Positions 46,299 through 57,240 of a stretch of 64,000 bases of DNA are shown piece by piece (the first letter of the stretch is position 1; each line of letters starts with the position of its first letter). The translations under genes and the position numbers were made by a program. The notes beneath the pieces were generated by a model. It saw only the letters and a program-made list of their open reading frames with translations, was not told where the DNA came from and ran no database searches. The DNA lies in NCBI GenBank assembly GCA_900469625.1, contig UBXV01000005.1:231844-295843 (forward strand), read 5' to 3'. The stretch is from Hyphomicrobiales bacterium. GTDB taxonomy: Bacteria > Pseudomonadota > Alphaproteobacteria > Rhizobiales > Rhizobiaceae.

Positions 46299-47291
46299 CT
46301 ATGCGGACGACGAGCGGCCTCCGACCTTGAGGCCCGGGGCCGGACGCTCGTCGAGGATCTGGCGGCGGAAACGGAAGAGTGCGGCCGGTCTGCCGCCGGT
46401 CGAGGCGAGCGTCATGCCGGTAGGCTCCACCAGTTCGGCGCCTTCCACCAGCCGTCGGAAATTCTGCTTGTGCAGATGCCGGCCGGAAATCGCCTCGACG
46501 GTCGCCTGCAGGTCGGTGAGCGTGAACTCGGGCGGCATCAGCTCGAAGATCACCGGCCGGTACTTGATCTTGCCACGCAGACGGGCGATCGCCGTCGCGA
46601 CGATGCGGCGGTGATCGTGGCGCATGGCTTGTCCGGCCGCGGCATTGTCTTCGCGCGAGCGGCCGTCGATTGCCGCTTCGCGCACGAGACCAGCCTCGTA
46701 GAGCAGTTCGTAGCGCTCGAGCACCCGTTCCTCGTCCCAGGGGAAGTCGCCGAGACCGAACGCAAGTCGGATGCGGGCGCGCCGCTGCGCGCCCGGCGCC
46801 ATGCGCTCGTCGTCGGCGACACCAAGTTCCCACCGCGACAAAGCAGGCAGGATCACCTGATCGAGGATGACAGGCCGACCCTGCCGCCAGTCTTCCCAGG
46901 GCAGATAGCCGTACCAGTCGCGCCAGTGTGCGCCGGCTTCGGCCAATCGTTCGGTGTTTTCGGTGTCGGTCCGCGTCAAGGCAAGGTAACCGACCGAGAC
47001 CATGTGCTTGCCTTCTTCACCTGGCAGTCGCTGGCGACCGCGGTCGCCGAAGGTATAGAGCTGTTCGATATAGCCGAGCTTGAGGGCGGTGCGCTTTTCC
47101 ACCCGGTCGCGCAGGCTGGTCTCGAAGGTTCGGTGGCGGGCGGGATCGAAGGGACCGAAGGGCAGGCTGTCGCGCGCGTCGCCATCCGCCTCGTTGATCG
47201 CCAGAATGCGCGGGCTGCGGTTCACCACCGCGACGATCGCCGCATTGAGGCCGATTTCGACCGTGACCGCCTGCGTCTCAGTCGCCAGCAT
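46299..47291 (-). CDS. nadQ: NadQ-type NAD-biosynthesis repressor (Nudix-like)
   Basis: 330 residues. The N-terminal half has the Nudix fold pattern (TVEIGLNAAIVAVVNRSPRILAI...HMVSVGYLALTR) but the catalytic Nudix box is not conserved (SLRDRVEKRTALKLG region), so it is a sensor rather than an enzyme, as in NrtR. The C-terminal half (LMPPEFTLTDLQATVEAISG, then the HKQNFRRLVEGAELVEPTG DNA-binding tail) is the winged-helix part of this family. By recall this is the COG4111/NadQ group predicted to control nadABC in Rhizobiales. The ATG at 47291 overlaps the phosphatase gene by 14 bases. Confidence 0.8.
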   Translation of the reverse strand: MLATETQAVTVEIGLNAAIVAVVNRSPRILAINEADGDARDSLPFGPFDPARHRTFETSLRDRVEKRTALKLGYIEQLYTFGDRGRQRLPGEEGKHMVSVGYLALTRTDTENTERLAEAGAHWRDWYGYLPWEDWRQGRPVILDQVILPALSRWELGVADDERMAPGAQRRARIRLAFGLGDFPWDEERVLERYELLYEAGLVREAAIDGRSREDNAAAGQAMRHDHRRIVATAIARLRGKIKYRPVIFELMPPEFTLTDLQATVEAISGRHLHKQNFRRLVEGAELVEPTGMTLASTGGRPAALFRFRRQILDERPAPGLKVGGRSSSA

Positions 47292-47817
47292 GGGCGGGCT
47301 CGGCAGCAAGCGACAGCACGAAGGGCACATTGCCGTCGGTATCGGCGCCACGGCCGATCGAGCGCACGGCCGCGACGAGGCGCCCGCCGCGCGACAGGAC
47401 GGCGTCACCGATTTCAACGAGCCTAGCGTTCGGGGTCGCATAGGGCGAGGCGAGCCTGAGCCGCTCGACCAGGGCCTGGTCGTCCTGTTCAGGCTCGACG
47501 GCGAGGGCCGCGATCAAAGCGGCGGCTGGTGAGCGCGACACGCCCATCCAGCAATGCACGAGCAGCGGACGGGCCCGGTCCCAGCCCTTGGCAAAGGCGA
47601 CGATCGCCTGGACATGCTCTTCCTGCGGCGCGATCAGCCCGCCGGTCCCGGCAAAGCTGATATCGTTCATTCCAAGCGTCAGATGCCGCGCCTTGGCGAT
47701 GACGGCCGGGCGATGAAAATCCTGGCCCTTGGCGACCAGGCTCAGCATTTCCGTGCAGCCATGGCGCACGGCCATTTCGGCGATGCGGGCAAGCGGCGCT
47801 ACGACGATTCTGGACAT
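47278..47817 (-). CDS. Dual-specificity/tyrosine-phosphatase-like protein
   Basis: 179 residues. The P-loop VHCWMGVSRSPAAA fits HC-x5-R with Cys89 and Arg95, so it should be catalytically competent. The upstream acidic loop is less clear. It could dephosphorylate a protein, nucleotide or lipid. It follows the HD gene with one base between, and overlaps nadQ by 14 bases, so it sits inside a tight operon ygfZ-HD-phosphatase-nadQ. Function unknown. Confidence 0.85.
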   Translation of the reverse strand: MSRIVVAPLARIAEMAVRHGCTEMLSLVAKGQDFHRPAVIAKARHLTLGMNDISFAGTGGLIAPQEEHVQAIVAFAKGWDRARPLLVHCWMGVSRSPAAALIAALAVEPEQDDQALVERLRLASPYATPNARLVEIGDAVLSRGGRLVAAVRSIGRGADTDGNVPFVLSLAAEPAHAGD

Positions 47818-47818
47818 C

Positions 47819-48427
47819 TCAGATATCTGCTTTCGTGATGGTGCGTTCCGTTTCGAGCGCCGCGAAGCGCTCGGTGAACAGACGCTGGGCCTCGGTCGCC
47901 GGCAAGGGGTCGATCAGCAGCCCGTCCCGGGTAATGCCGCGCGGCTGACCGAAAAACTTCCGGGCTTCTTCCGTCGAGAAGCCGGCAAGCACAGTTGCCT
48001 CGAAATAGGCGGCGATGTGGTCCGCCTTCTTGATCCGGTCCTTCAGATCCTTCGAACAATGGGCGGGCAGTCCGAAGCGCAAATGGATGGCGCTTTCCAG
48101 CCGGCTCTCGACCAGCTTGTAGCCGCCGCCGACCACCGCCTTGAAGGGCGAGATCATGTCGCCGATCACATATTCGGGCGCGTCATGCAGCAATGCGAAC
48201 AGGCAGTCGTCGGCATTGCACTTATGGATGCGCCGGAAGATGTCCTCGACCATCAGGCTGTGCTGGGCGACGGAAAAGGCGTGGTCGCCGGCCGTCTGGC
48301 CGTTCCAGCGGGCAACACGGGCAAGACCGTGGGCGATGTCGCTAATCTCGACGTCGAGCGGCGAGGGGTCGAGCAGGTCGAGCCGCCTTCCGGAAAGCAT
48401 GCGCTGCCAGGCACGCATCGAGGTCAT
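47819..48427 (-). CDS. HD-domain hydrolase (YfbR-like)
   Basis: 202 residues. The H...HD...D set is visible: His33 or His49 region (GDHAFSVAQHSLMV with His56), His81-Asp82 in FALLHDAPEY and Asp in IKKADHIAAYFEA. The layout resembles 5'-deoxynucleotidase YfbR, but this is not certain. It overlaps the ygfZ stop by four bases (ATGA), so it is translationally coupled to it. Confidence 0.87.
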   Translation of the reverse strand: MTSMRAWQRMLSGRRLDLLDPSPLDVEISDIAHGLARVARWNGQTAGDHAFSVAQHSLMVEDIFRRIHKCNADDCLFALLHDAPEYVIGDMISPFKAVVGGGYKLVESRLESAIHLRFGLPAHCSKDLKDRIKKADHIAAYFEATVLAGFSTEEARKFFGQPRGITRDGLLIDPLPATEAQRLFTERFAALETERTITKADI

Positions 48428-49269
48428 GCGCTTGCCTCGTCGGCGGTGGTCGGAAAGGCAAGCCCCGTCCAGTCCGGCAAAGTCAGCGTCACGGGAACGT
48501 CGCCGGCCAGAAGGGGAACGCCGTTGGCCATCGCTTCGCCAGCCTTGTCGATGCGCACGATCGCGAGCGCCGATGCTCCGCGCACCGTGCCGAGCGTTCC
48601 GATCGACTTGCCTTCGGCGGTGATCGCCGTGCCGCTGTCCGGCAGGGCCGACGCGCCGGCAACGATGACCACGCGCCGGCGCGGCGTGCCGCGGTGCTGC
48701 ATGCGCGACACCACTTCCTGGCCGACATAGCAGCCCTTGCGGAAGGAGAGCGCACCGTTCTTGTCCATCAGCACGTCATGCGGGAACGCATCCTGCAATG
48801 CGAAATCGGAGCCGGAAACCGCAATGCCGGAAGTGATCCTGAGCTGGTCGAGATCGCTGGCGGACGCCGCATCCGTCGCGGCCTCGCCGTAGGAGCGGAA
48901 CACGGAAGCGCCGGCCTTCTCGAATCGGTGGTCGCGATAGCCTGATGCCTGGGGCTCGTCGAAGGTTATGACCGTGGGCGTCTCGGTGTCGAGCGCAAGC
49001 GTCACCGCTGAGCGCAGCTTGTACATGGTCAGCCGCTTCAGCAGCGCTTCGGCCTGATCTGCTGCTGTCTCGAGCCTGAAACCGTCGCCGTCGCGCGAAA
49101 TCAAGAAATCGAACAGGATCTTCCCCTGCGGCGTCAGAAGCGCGCCGGGTCTCGCCTCATCGGCGGTGAGGGCGTCGAGATCGGTGGTGATCAATCCCTG
49201 GAGAAGATCTTCCGCATCCTTGCCGGAAACGGAGACGATCGCGCGGTCGTCGAGGCGAACTCTGGGCAT
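48424..49269 (-). CDS. ygfZ: Folate-binding YgfZ/IbaG-type protein
   Basis: 281 residues. The YgfZ signature KGCYVGQEVVSRMQHRG is complete with the conserved Cys180. The N-terminal GcvT-like fold (LLQGLITTDL, LLTPQGKILFDFLI) is clear. YgfZ proteins bind tetrahydrofolate and help repair or assembly of iron-sulfur enzymes. It heads the ygfZ-HD-phosphatase-nadQ operon. It is of interest that the regulated enzyme NadA is an Fe-S enzyme, but that link is inference. Confidence 0.93.
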   Translation of the reverse strand: MPRVRLDDRAIVSVSGKDAEDLLQGLITTDLDALTADEARPGALLTPQGKILFDFLISRDGDGFRLETAADQAEALLKRLTMYKLRSAVTLALDTETPTVITFDEPQASGYRDHRFEKAGASVFRSYGEAATDAASASDLDQLRITSGIAVSGSDFALQDAFPHDVLMDKNGALSFRKGCYVGQEVVSRMQHRGTPRRRVVIVAGASALPDSGTAITAEGKSIGTLGTVRGASALAIVRIDKAGEAMANGVPLLAGDVPVTLTLPDWTGLAFPTTADEASA

Positions 49270-49372
49270 GGCTCAAATCCTGTTCACATTGCCGAACAGG
49301 TAGGATGTTCAGGGATGAACGGCAAGCGTGTTGCCGGCGCGTAGGGCGCTTCCGTTTGAAAGATGAAGCGCT

Positions 49373-50143
49373 TTAGTCCCCGGCGATGAAAAATTTCCAC
49401 TTGCCGTCGGGCATGATGCCGACCCGGTAGAAATTGTAGCTGCCGAACTCTTCCATGTCGGCAAAGTCCCCCGCCGTCACCAGGCGGAAAAGATCGACTT
49501 TTTCAGGGGCCGTCAGCGATGCCAGCGGCTTTTCGGCGAAATACGGCCAGACATAGGCTTCCTGCGGCGTACCCTTGTCGACCTGGACGAAACCGGTCGA
49601 AAGCACGTCGAGCAGGATTGCCAGGATCTCGACGCCATCCTGGTCGCCGGACAGGCTTTTCAGGATCGCGATCGGATCTTCATCGGCGCTGACGCCAGTA
49701 ACCTGGGTCTGTGTCGGGCCCTTGCCGAGTAGCGGGCGCAGCCGCTCTATATCGCCGGAAGCAGCGGCCTCGACGATCAGCTCGCGCATGCGCGCCACGG
49801 GCGCCGGTATCTTGGAGACGTCGCTCAGCACTTCGACGGGTTCGACCGTCTTCGGTTCTTCTGCGGGCTGGCTGTCTTTCGTTATCGTGATCGTCTTCTT
49901 GATCAGCGGGTCCGGCATCGGGATTTCGAGCGGGAGCTTTTCTTCCTGATCCGCCTCGTCTTCCACGGGTTGGGCTGGTGGAGGGGCGGGATTCTGGTCG
50001 CTCGCGACTGCTTTGGGTTCGTCCTGCAGCTCACTCAGTGCGAATGCGGGCGACGTCGTAACCGGAACGCTGAGCGCGACACCGGCCAGAAGCAGCGTAA
50101 CAAGGCGAACCGGAGTGGTCCGGTTGGCATGGTTCCGGCTCAT
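49373..50143 (-). CDS. Exported protein, unknown function
   Basis: 256 residues. A signal peptide (TPVRLVTLLLAGVALSVPVTTSPAFA ends AFA) is followed by a long proline/acid-rich linker (residues about 40-100) and a compact C-terminal domain (about 115-256) with MRELIVEAAASGDIERLRPLLG, an ankyrin-like helix pair, and ending GSYNFYRVGIMPDGKWKFFIAGD. I recognise the type as a conserved rhizobial hypothetical protein. Start at 50143 by the signal peptide; AGGAC upstream. An 89-residue gene lies 16 bases upstream on the same strand. Confidence 0.8.
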   Translation of the reverse strand: MSRNHANRTTPVRLVTLLLAGVALSVPVTTSPAFALSELQDEPKAVASDQNPAPPPAQPVEDEADQEEKLPLEIPMPDPLIKKTITITKDSQPAEEPKTVEPVEVLSDVSKIPAPVARMRELIVEAAASGDIERLRPLLGKGPTQTQVTGVSADEDPIAILKSLSGDQDGVEILAILLDVLSTGFVQVDKGTPQEAYVWPYFAEKPLASLTAPEKVDLFRLVTAGDFADMEEFGSYNFYRVGIMPDGKWKFFIAGD

Positions 50144-50159
50144 AAGGGCAGTCCTGATA

Positions 50160-50429
50160 TTACTGAAGCGAGCGTTGGGGCGAAAATTCACCGGCGAGCA
50201 TGCGCTCGCGAAGCGAATTAAGCATCGCTTCCGCGCCGTCTTCACCATGAAGCCGAACGGTTTCCCGCATGGCGTGCGCGATGGCCGCATCGGCGATGAT
50301 CTCGGGCTCGATGCCATCAGCCATGCCGTCCGCCCATGCCTCGCTCTGGTGTTCCAGCGCTGCCTGCATTTTCTCGTGGACGATCATGTCATCGATGTCG
50401 GTCAGGCTTGGTTCCATCATTCGTTCCAT
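50160..50429 (-). CDS. Small conserved hypothetical protein
   Basis: 89 residues, acidic, helical, no signal peptide or membrane segment. The sequence is rich in Ala, Glu and Met (IVHEKMQAALEHQSEAWADGM; EAMLNSLRERM). I cannot assign a family. GGAAG is a fair ribosome site before the ATG at 50429. It is followed, 16 bases on, by the exported-protein gene, so the two are probably one transcript. Confidence 0.65.
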   Translation of the reverse strand: MERMMEPSLTDIDDMIVHEKMQAALEHQSEAWADGMADGIEPEIIADAAIAHAMRETVRLHGEDGAEAMLNSLRERMLAGEFSPQRSLQ

Positions 50430-50588
50430 GCGACTTCCATTGCTGCAAGTGGCTCACTTTAGCGTCGTCCCGCTGAACCTCAACTGAACGACCGTGACCC
50501 GGTTGTCACTTCTTACCACTCTCTTAACGAACTTAGCAGCCTTTTCCCGAAACGACACGGGGTCGTGAGAAAAGAGGTTAATTTATTG

Positions 50589-51038
50589 CTAATTTCCAAA
50601 GCGGGCGACGATTTCTGACGCAAGTGTTGCTCCTTCGGCACGATAGCGCTGCTCCGCGACGATCGCCGGCTGGGTGCAGGCGGTATATACGGAGGCAAAG
50701 GTGCGATACCCCCGGTTGAAGGCAGCCGTCATCCGCTCGCGCCGCTTTTCCTCGTTGACCGTTTCCTTGTCGATCAGCTCCTGCATCGAGCGCCGCCAGA
50801 CATCTTCGGGCTCCTTGACGCAGAGATTGCGCAGATAGTGCACCGATCCGAGCACCTCAGCGAGGCGAATCAGTCGCTGATCATAGGGTGTCGGCTTCTC
50901 CTCGACTGCAACGGGGGCCGGCGCCTGTGCCTTGTCCTGCGGCGGTGCCGCGGTCTTCTGGGCGGCGGCAGTCGTCGCGGCAGCGATGACGACTGTCGCC
51001 ACGGTGAGGCGGAGGAGGAGCGGGCGGAATGTCATCAT
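50589..51038 (-). CDS. TIGR02301-family exported protein
   Basis: 149 residues. Signal peptide (LLLRLTVATVVIAAATTAAAQ) then a short proline/alanine linker and the conserved block YDQRLIRLAEVLGSVHYLRNLC, with cysteines (LRNLC, YTACTQ) that may form a disulfide. This pattern matches the alphaproteobacterial TIGR02301 family, function unknown. Its start overlaps the Nudix gene stop by four bases, so the two are coupled. Confidence 0.85.
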   Translation of the reverse strand: MMTFRPLLLRLTVATVVIAAATTAAAQKTAAPPQDKAQAPAPVAVEEKPTPYDQRLIRLAEVLGSVHYLRNLCVKEPEDVWRRSMQELIDKETVNEEKRRERMTAAFNRGYRTFASVYTACTQPAIVAEQRYRAEGATLASEIVARFGN

Positions 51039-51481
51039 TCCTTCAATTCCGAATCGGCGGCTGTTTCAAGGCGACGGCGTTCGTCAGCCAGCTTTTCCAC
51101 GCATTCGCGAACGCTGTCGGGAATCGGAAGCGCAAAGATTTCGTGCGGCGTGAACCAGCCAAGGCCGGCCGCATCGTCGCTGGCAACGGCGACGGCATCG
51201 GCATCCGCCTGCGCCCGGAACACGGATAGAAAGAAATGTCGTCCCTCTGATTCCTTGCCCGGCAGATCATAGGTCTCAAACAGCACCGGGTCGTGGGCGT
51301 CGATGCCGGTCTCTTCCTGCAATTCGCGCAAGGCGGTCTGTTGCGGTGTCTCGCCCGGTTCGGCCCGCCCGCCCGGAAACGCATACATGTCCGCCGACGG
51401 CGGATTGGCGCGTCGCACCAGGAGGTAACGGCCATCGCGTTCGAGGATGACGGAAGAGGCGAGTTCGGGCGGCTTCGGCAT
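51035..51481 (-). CDS. Nudix hydrolase
   Basis: 148 residues. The Nudix box is complete: GGRAEPGETPQQTALRELQE followed by ETG, i.e. G-x5-E-x7-R-E-x2-E-E-x-G. It hydrolyses nucleoside-diphosphate-linked compounds; substrate unknown. It has a divergent partner, the SRAP gene beginning at 51543, and is coupled with the TIGR02301 gene downstream on its own strand. Either could be a clean-up enzyme, but no specific link is evident. Confidence 0.92.
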   Translation of the reverse strand: MPKPPELASSVILERDGRYLLVRRANPPSADMYAFPGGRAEPGETPQQTALRELQEETGIDAHDPVLFETYDLPGKESEGRHFFLSVFRAQADADAVAVASDDAAGLGWFTPHEIFALPIPDSVRECVEKLADERRRLETAADSELKE

Positions 51482-51542
51482 GAAGGAATCAATTTCGATC
51501 GATATCGTTGACCCATCCTACGTGAAGTGCCACATCCATGTC

Positions 51543-52322
51543 ATGTGCGGACGTTTTGCGCTGACGGCGACGCCGGAAGAATTGATCGAACTGTTCGGGC
51601 TGCTGGAAAGCGATGACTTTCCGGCGCGGTTCAATATTGCGCCGACGCAACCGATCATCGTCGTTGTGGCGGCTGACGGCGCCGGGCCGGGCAGCAACCT
51701 GCCGCAGCGCCGCGCACTCCTGGTGCGCTGGGGGTTCACGCCCGGCTGGGTCAAGGATCCCCGGGACTTTCCGCTCCTGATCAATGCTCGCGCCGAGACG
51801 GCGATCGAAAAGGCATCGTTTCGCGCAGCGATGCGTCATCGACGCGTGCTGGTCCCGGCTTCCGGTTTCTACGAATGGCATCGTCCGGCAAAGGGCAGCG
51901 GCGAGGCCTCGCAGGCCTATTGGATCCGTCCGCGCAAAGGCGGCATCGTCGCATTTGCCGGCCTGATGGAAACCTGGTCGTCTTCTGACGGTTCGGAGGT
52001 CGATACCGGTGCCGTGCTGACGACCAGCGCCAACGCGGCGATAGCGCCCATCCACGACCGCATGCCGGTGGTCATCCAGCCGGAAGATTTCGCCCGCTGG
52101 CTGGACTGCAAGACGCAGGAGCCGCGCGAGGTGCTCGATCTGATGGTGCCTGCGCCGGAAGACTACTTCGAGGCGATCCCCGTCTCGGACAAGGTCAACA
52201 AGGTCGCAAATGCCGGGCCGGATATTCAGGAGGCAATTGTTCCGCAGTCGCTGCCCAAGGCGCCGGCGAAGGACGACAAGAACGGGGACAAGCCCGACAA
52301 CGGGCAGATGTCCCTGTTCTGA
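51543..52322 (+). CDS. SRAP-family protein (YedK/HMCES-like)
   Basis: 259 residues. Catalytic Cys2 becomes N-terminal after Met removal (MCGRFAL). The conserved Asn in NARAET, Glu in PASGFYEWH and His in IHDRMPV are all visible. These proteins form thiazolidine DNA-protein cross-links at abasic sites in single-stranded DNA and protect them. The start at 51543 is forced by the Cys2 requirement. The C-terminal 35 residues form a lysine-rich tail. No SOS box found just upstream. Confidence 0.95.
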   Translation: MCGRFALTATPEELIELFGLLESDDFPARFNIAPTQPIIVVVAADGAGPGSNLPQRRALLVRWGFTPGWVKDPRDFPLLINARAETAIEKASFRAAMRHRRVLVPASGFYEWHRPAKGSGEASQAYWIRPRKGGIVAFAGLMETWSSSDGSEVDTGAVLTTSANAAIAPIHDRMPVVIQPEDFARWLDCKTQEPREVLDLMVPAPEDYFEAIPVSDKVNKVANAGPDIQEAIVPQSLPKAPAKDDKNGDKPDNGQMSLF

Positions 52323-52334
52323 TCCGCGGCGTGT

Positions 52335-52487
52335 TTACGCCGGCTGCTTCTTCAATGTGGCCGCAGGCTTTGCCTTGGCCTGCAGGGCAGCGGCGAGCAC
52401 GGCCTTCAGGCCGAGCGGTCGATACTGCTCGACCAGGTCGGCGGATGTCTTGGCGATATCGGTGGTCTTGACGGCCTTCACGTGCAT
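52335..52487 (-). CDS. Micro-protein, unknown function
   Basis: 50 residues, basic and helical (VKAVKTTDIAKTSADLVEQY, then RPLGLKAVLAAALQAKAK). The ATG at 52487 has a strong AGGGAG site at the right distance, and the frame is open to a lysine-rich end at 52335, 12 bases from the SRAP gene stop. It resembles small rhizobial hypothetical proteins with an RPLGLKAV block. No known function. The frame extends upstream, but lacks coding quality. Confidence 0.6.
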   Translation of the reverse strand: MHVKAVKTTDIAKTSADLVEQYRPLGLKAVLAAALQAKAKPAATLKKQPA

Positions 52488-52898
52488 GCACTCCCTGATG
52501 CTATTCCTGACCGGAAACGTCTCGCTGCCGCGCGTCTGGGCGACAACGACGCTCCTCCTCATTTTCCCCGGCGACAGGAACCGTGCTGCAGGGCCATCCG
52601 CATCACGATTCGCTCTCCCGTGTGGCGATCCCAGATAAGCCAAATCATGACAAATCCATGACCATGCCGTTGCCTTGATCGCCGGCTGTGCTTCGCATGG
52701 GGTTGGCCACTTGACCGAGGCGATGTGAAGCGCGATAAGTGAGCCCATGAAAACGGTTACCTGCATTATCTGCCGGAAGATTATTCGCTAGCGCTTCGCT
52801 GGCCTGGCCGTTTTCGTCTCCCGAAATCCAAGATGACAAACGCGCGGGCCTCCCGGGCGCCGTATTTCTGACGGTCGCATGCGTATTGGAGATTTGGA
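52488..52898. other. Intergenic region before cysS
   Basis: 411 bases. I see no gene with a ribosome site. The minus-strand frame of the 50-residue gene runs through the first half, but its translation is not protein-like. The second half should hold the cysS promoter. No T-box or riboswitch was recognised. Confidence 0.45.
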
Positions 52899-54290
<1,392 letters not shown>

Positions 54291-54297
54291 AATGTTT

Positions 54298-54348
54298 TGC
54301 CATCCCTTGCACCATCAGAGACCAGTGATGACAGGGCAAGGGATGGCA
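54298..54348. repeat. Nested inverted repeat downstream of cysS
   Basis: Perfect 13-base arms TGCCATCCCTTGC / GCAAGGGATGGCA (54298-54310 and 54336-54348), with a 25-base loop that itself contains CATCA/TGATG arms, so a two-storey hairpin can form. No T-run follows on either strand, so it is not an ordinary terminator. It lies between cysS and a same-direction VOC gene and could be an attenuator, stabiliser or palindromic repeat unit. Confidence 0.65.
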
Positions 54349-54397
54349 GTCGCCGCCTTGTGGCGTAAGCCAAGGGGCATGAGGGAGGGTTCGGGCA

Positions 54398-54778
54398 ATG
54401 ATCGACCATACGGGCATTTCGGTTGTGGACTTCGACAAGGCGAAGGCCTTTTATGACCAGGCCTTCGCGCCGCTTGGAGCCTCGTTCCTGATGATGGTGC
54501 CGCCAGAGCATACCGGCGGCGTCAAGGTCGGCGGCTATGGTCGCGAGCGCCCGGTCTTCTGGCTGCATGAGGCCGCAGCCGGTCCCGGTCGGCATTATGC
54601 CTTCACGGCGCGCAGCCGCAGCGAAGTCGATGCCTTCCACGCGGCAGCACTTTCCGCCGGCGGCCGCGATAACGGCAAGCCGGGACTGCGGCCACACTAC
54701 CATCCAGACTATTATGGCGCCTTCGTCTTCGATCTCGACGGCAACAACATCGAGGCGGTCTGCCATGCGCCGGCCTGA
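54398..54778 (+). CDS. VOC-family (glyoxalase-like) protein
   Basis: 126 residues. Starts MIDHTGISVVDFDKAKAFYDQAF, a typical VOC beta-alpha unit, and ends FVFDLDGNNIEAVCH, with the usual terminal glutamate metal-ligand position. Good GGGAGGG ribosome site. It is the first gene of a run with three GFA paralogues and a peptidase, starting 108 bases after cysS. Substrate unknown. Confidence 0.9.
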   Translation: MIDHTGISVVDFDKAKAFYDQAFAPLGASFLMMVPPEHTGGVKVGGYGRERPVFWLHEAAAGPGRHYAFTARSRSEVDAFHAAALSAGGRDNGKPGLRPHYHPDYYGAFVFDLDGNNIEAVCHAPA

Positions 54779-54790
54779 GGAGATGTCGCG

Positions 54791-55282
54791 ATGAGCCTCG
54801 ACAACCGGCCACACTATGCCGGCGGCTGCCAGTGCGGCGCCGTGCGCTTCCGCGTCGAGGGCGCGCTCGGCGATGCCTCCGTCTGTCATTGCCGCATGTG
54901 CCAGAAGGCGAGCGGCAATTTCTATCTGCCGCTGGTGTCGGTGCGCGGCGCAACCGTCACCTGGACCCGCGGCGAGCGCAAGCGCTTCCAGTCGTCCAAC
55001 TTCGGCTGGCGCGGGTTTTGCGGCGATTGCGGCACGCCGCTGACCTACGAGGCGCCCGATGGCATGGCCCTGGCGATCGCTGCCTTCGACGAGCCGCAGG
55101 GCATCGTGCCGACGATCCAGTGGGGCATCGAGGCCAAGCTGCCCTATGTCGACCGGGTTCCCGAGTTGCCTGGAGAAGACACGATGGCCGACGTCGATGC
55201 CGCGTCGTTCCTCACCGATCTCGTTTCCTATCAGCACCCCGATCACGACACCGAAACCTGGCCCCCGGAGGAGCAAAAATGA
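54791..55282 (+). CDS. GFA-family protein 1
   Basis: 163 residues. The zinc-binding cysteine set of the GFA (glutathione-dependent formaldehyde-activating enzyme/centromere protein V) family is complete: GGCQCGAVRF, CHCRMCQKASG and GFCGDCGTPL. It may bind glutathione-adduct or sulfur compounds, but most members have no proven reaction. First of three tandem paralogues. Its stop overlaps the next start by four bases. The three all end in HPD-[HY]-[DE]-T-x-x-W. Confidence 0.93.
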   Translation: MSLDNRPHYAGGCQCGAVRFRVEGALGDASVCHCRMCQKASGNFYLPLVSVRGATVTWTRGERKRFQSSNFGWRGFCGDCGTPLTYEAPDGMALAIAAFDEPQGIVPTIQWGIEAKLPYVDRVPELPGEDTMADVDAASFLTDLVSYQHPDHDTETWPPEEQK

Positions 55283-55751
55283 CGGAGACTGTTCGAACAG
55301 GCGGGTGCCAATGCGGCGCCGTGCGCTTCCGCATTCGCGGACAGCTCGGCCGTCCGTCGATCTGCCATTGCCGCATGTGCCAGAAACAGTTCGGCTCCTT
55401 CTTCTCCGCACTGGTGACAGCCCCGAAAGATGGCGTCGAATGGACCCGTGACGAGCCGAGCTATTTCCAGTCTTCGGTCAACATCGATCGCGGCTTCTGC
55501 CCGAAGTGCGGGACCCCGATCATCTATCGCCATCCTGGCGGTCTGGAGATCGCCATCGGCACGTTTGACGATCGCAGCGACCTCGCGCCACAGATCCAGG
55601 TCAACTACGCCTCGCGGCTCCCCTGGGTCGAGACCATCTTCGACCAGCCGGCGCTGACGGACCCGGATTTCTACAGCCGGCAGGAGAGCATCATCTCCTT
55701 TCAGCACCCCGATCACGAGACCGAGCAGTGGCATGAGCCGGGAGCGTTCAA

Positions 55752-55755
<4 letters not shown>
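55279..55755 (+). CDS. GFA-family protein 2
   Basis: 158 residues. Cysteine set GGCQCGAVRF, CHCRMCQKQFG and GFCPKCGTPI, as in its neighbours. In place of the ASG after CQK it has QFG, so the substrate pocket may differ. The start ATG overlaps the GFA 1 stop (ATGA), and its own stop overlaps GFA 3 by four bases. Function unknown beyond the family. Confidence 0.93.
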
Positions 55756-57214
<1,459 letters not shown>

Positions 57215-57240
57215 CGACCGACCATCATTGGAAACGAGCC

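Noticed and set aside
46153-46833. 226-codon frame overlapping nadQ on the same strand
   Set aside because: Arginine-rich, out of frame with the NadQ protein and without a family; a frame shadow.
54298-54348. Interpretation of the cysS-downstream inverted repeat as a rho-independent terminator
   Set aside because: No T-run follows on either strand. It is kept as an inverted repeat of unknown role.
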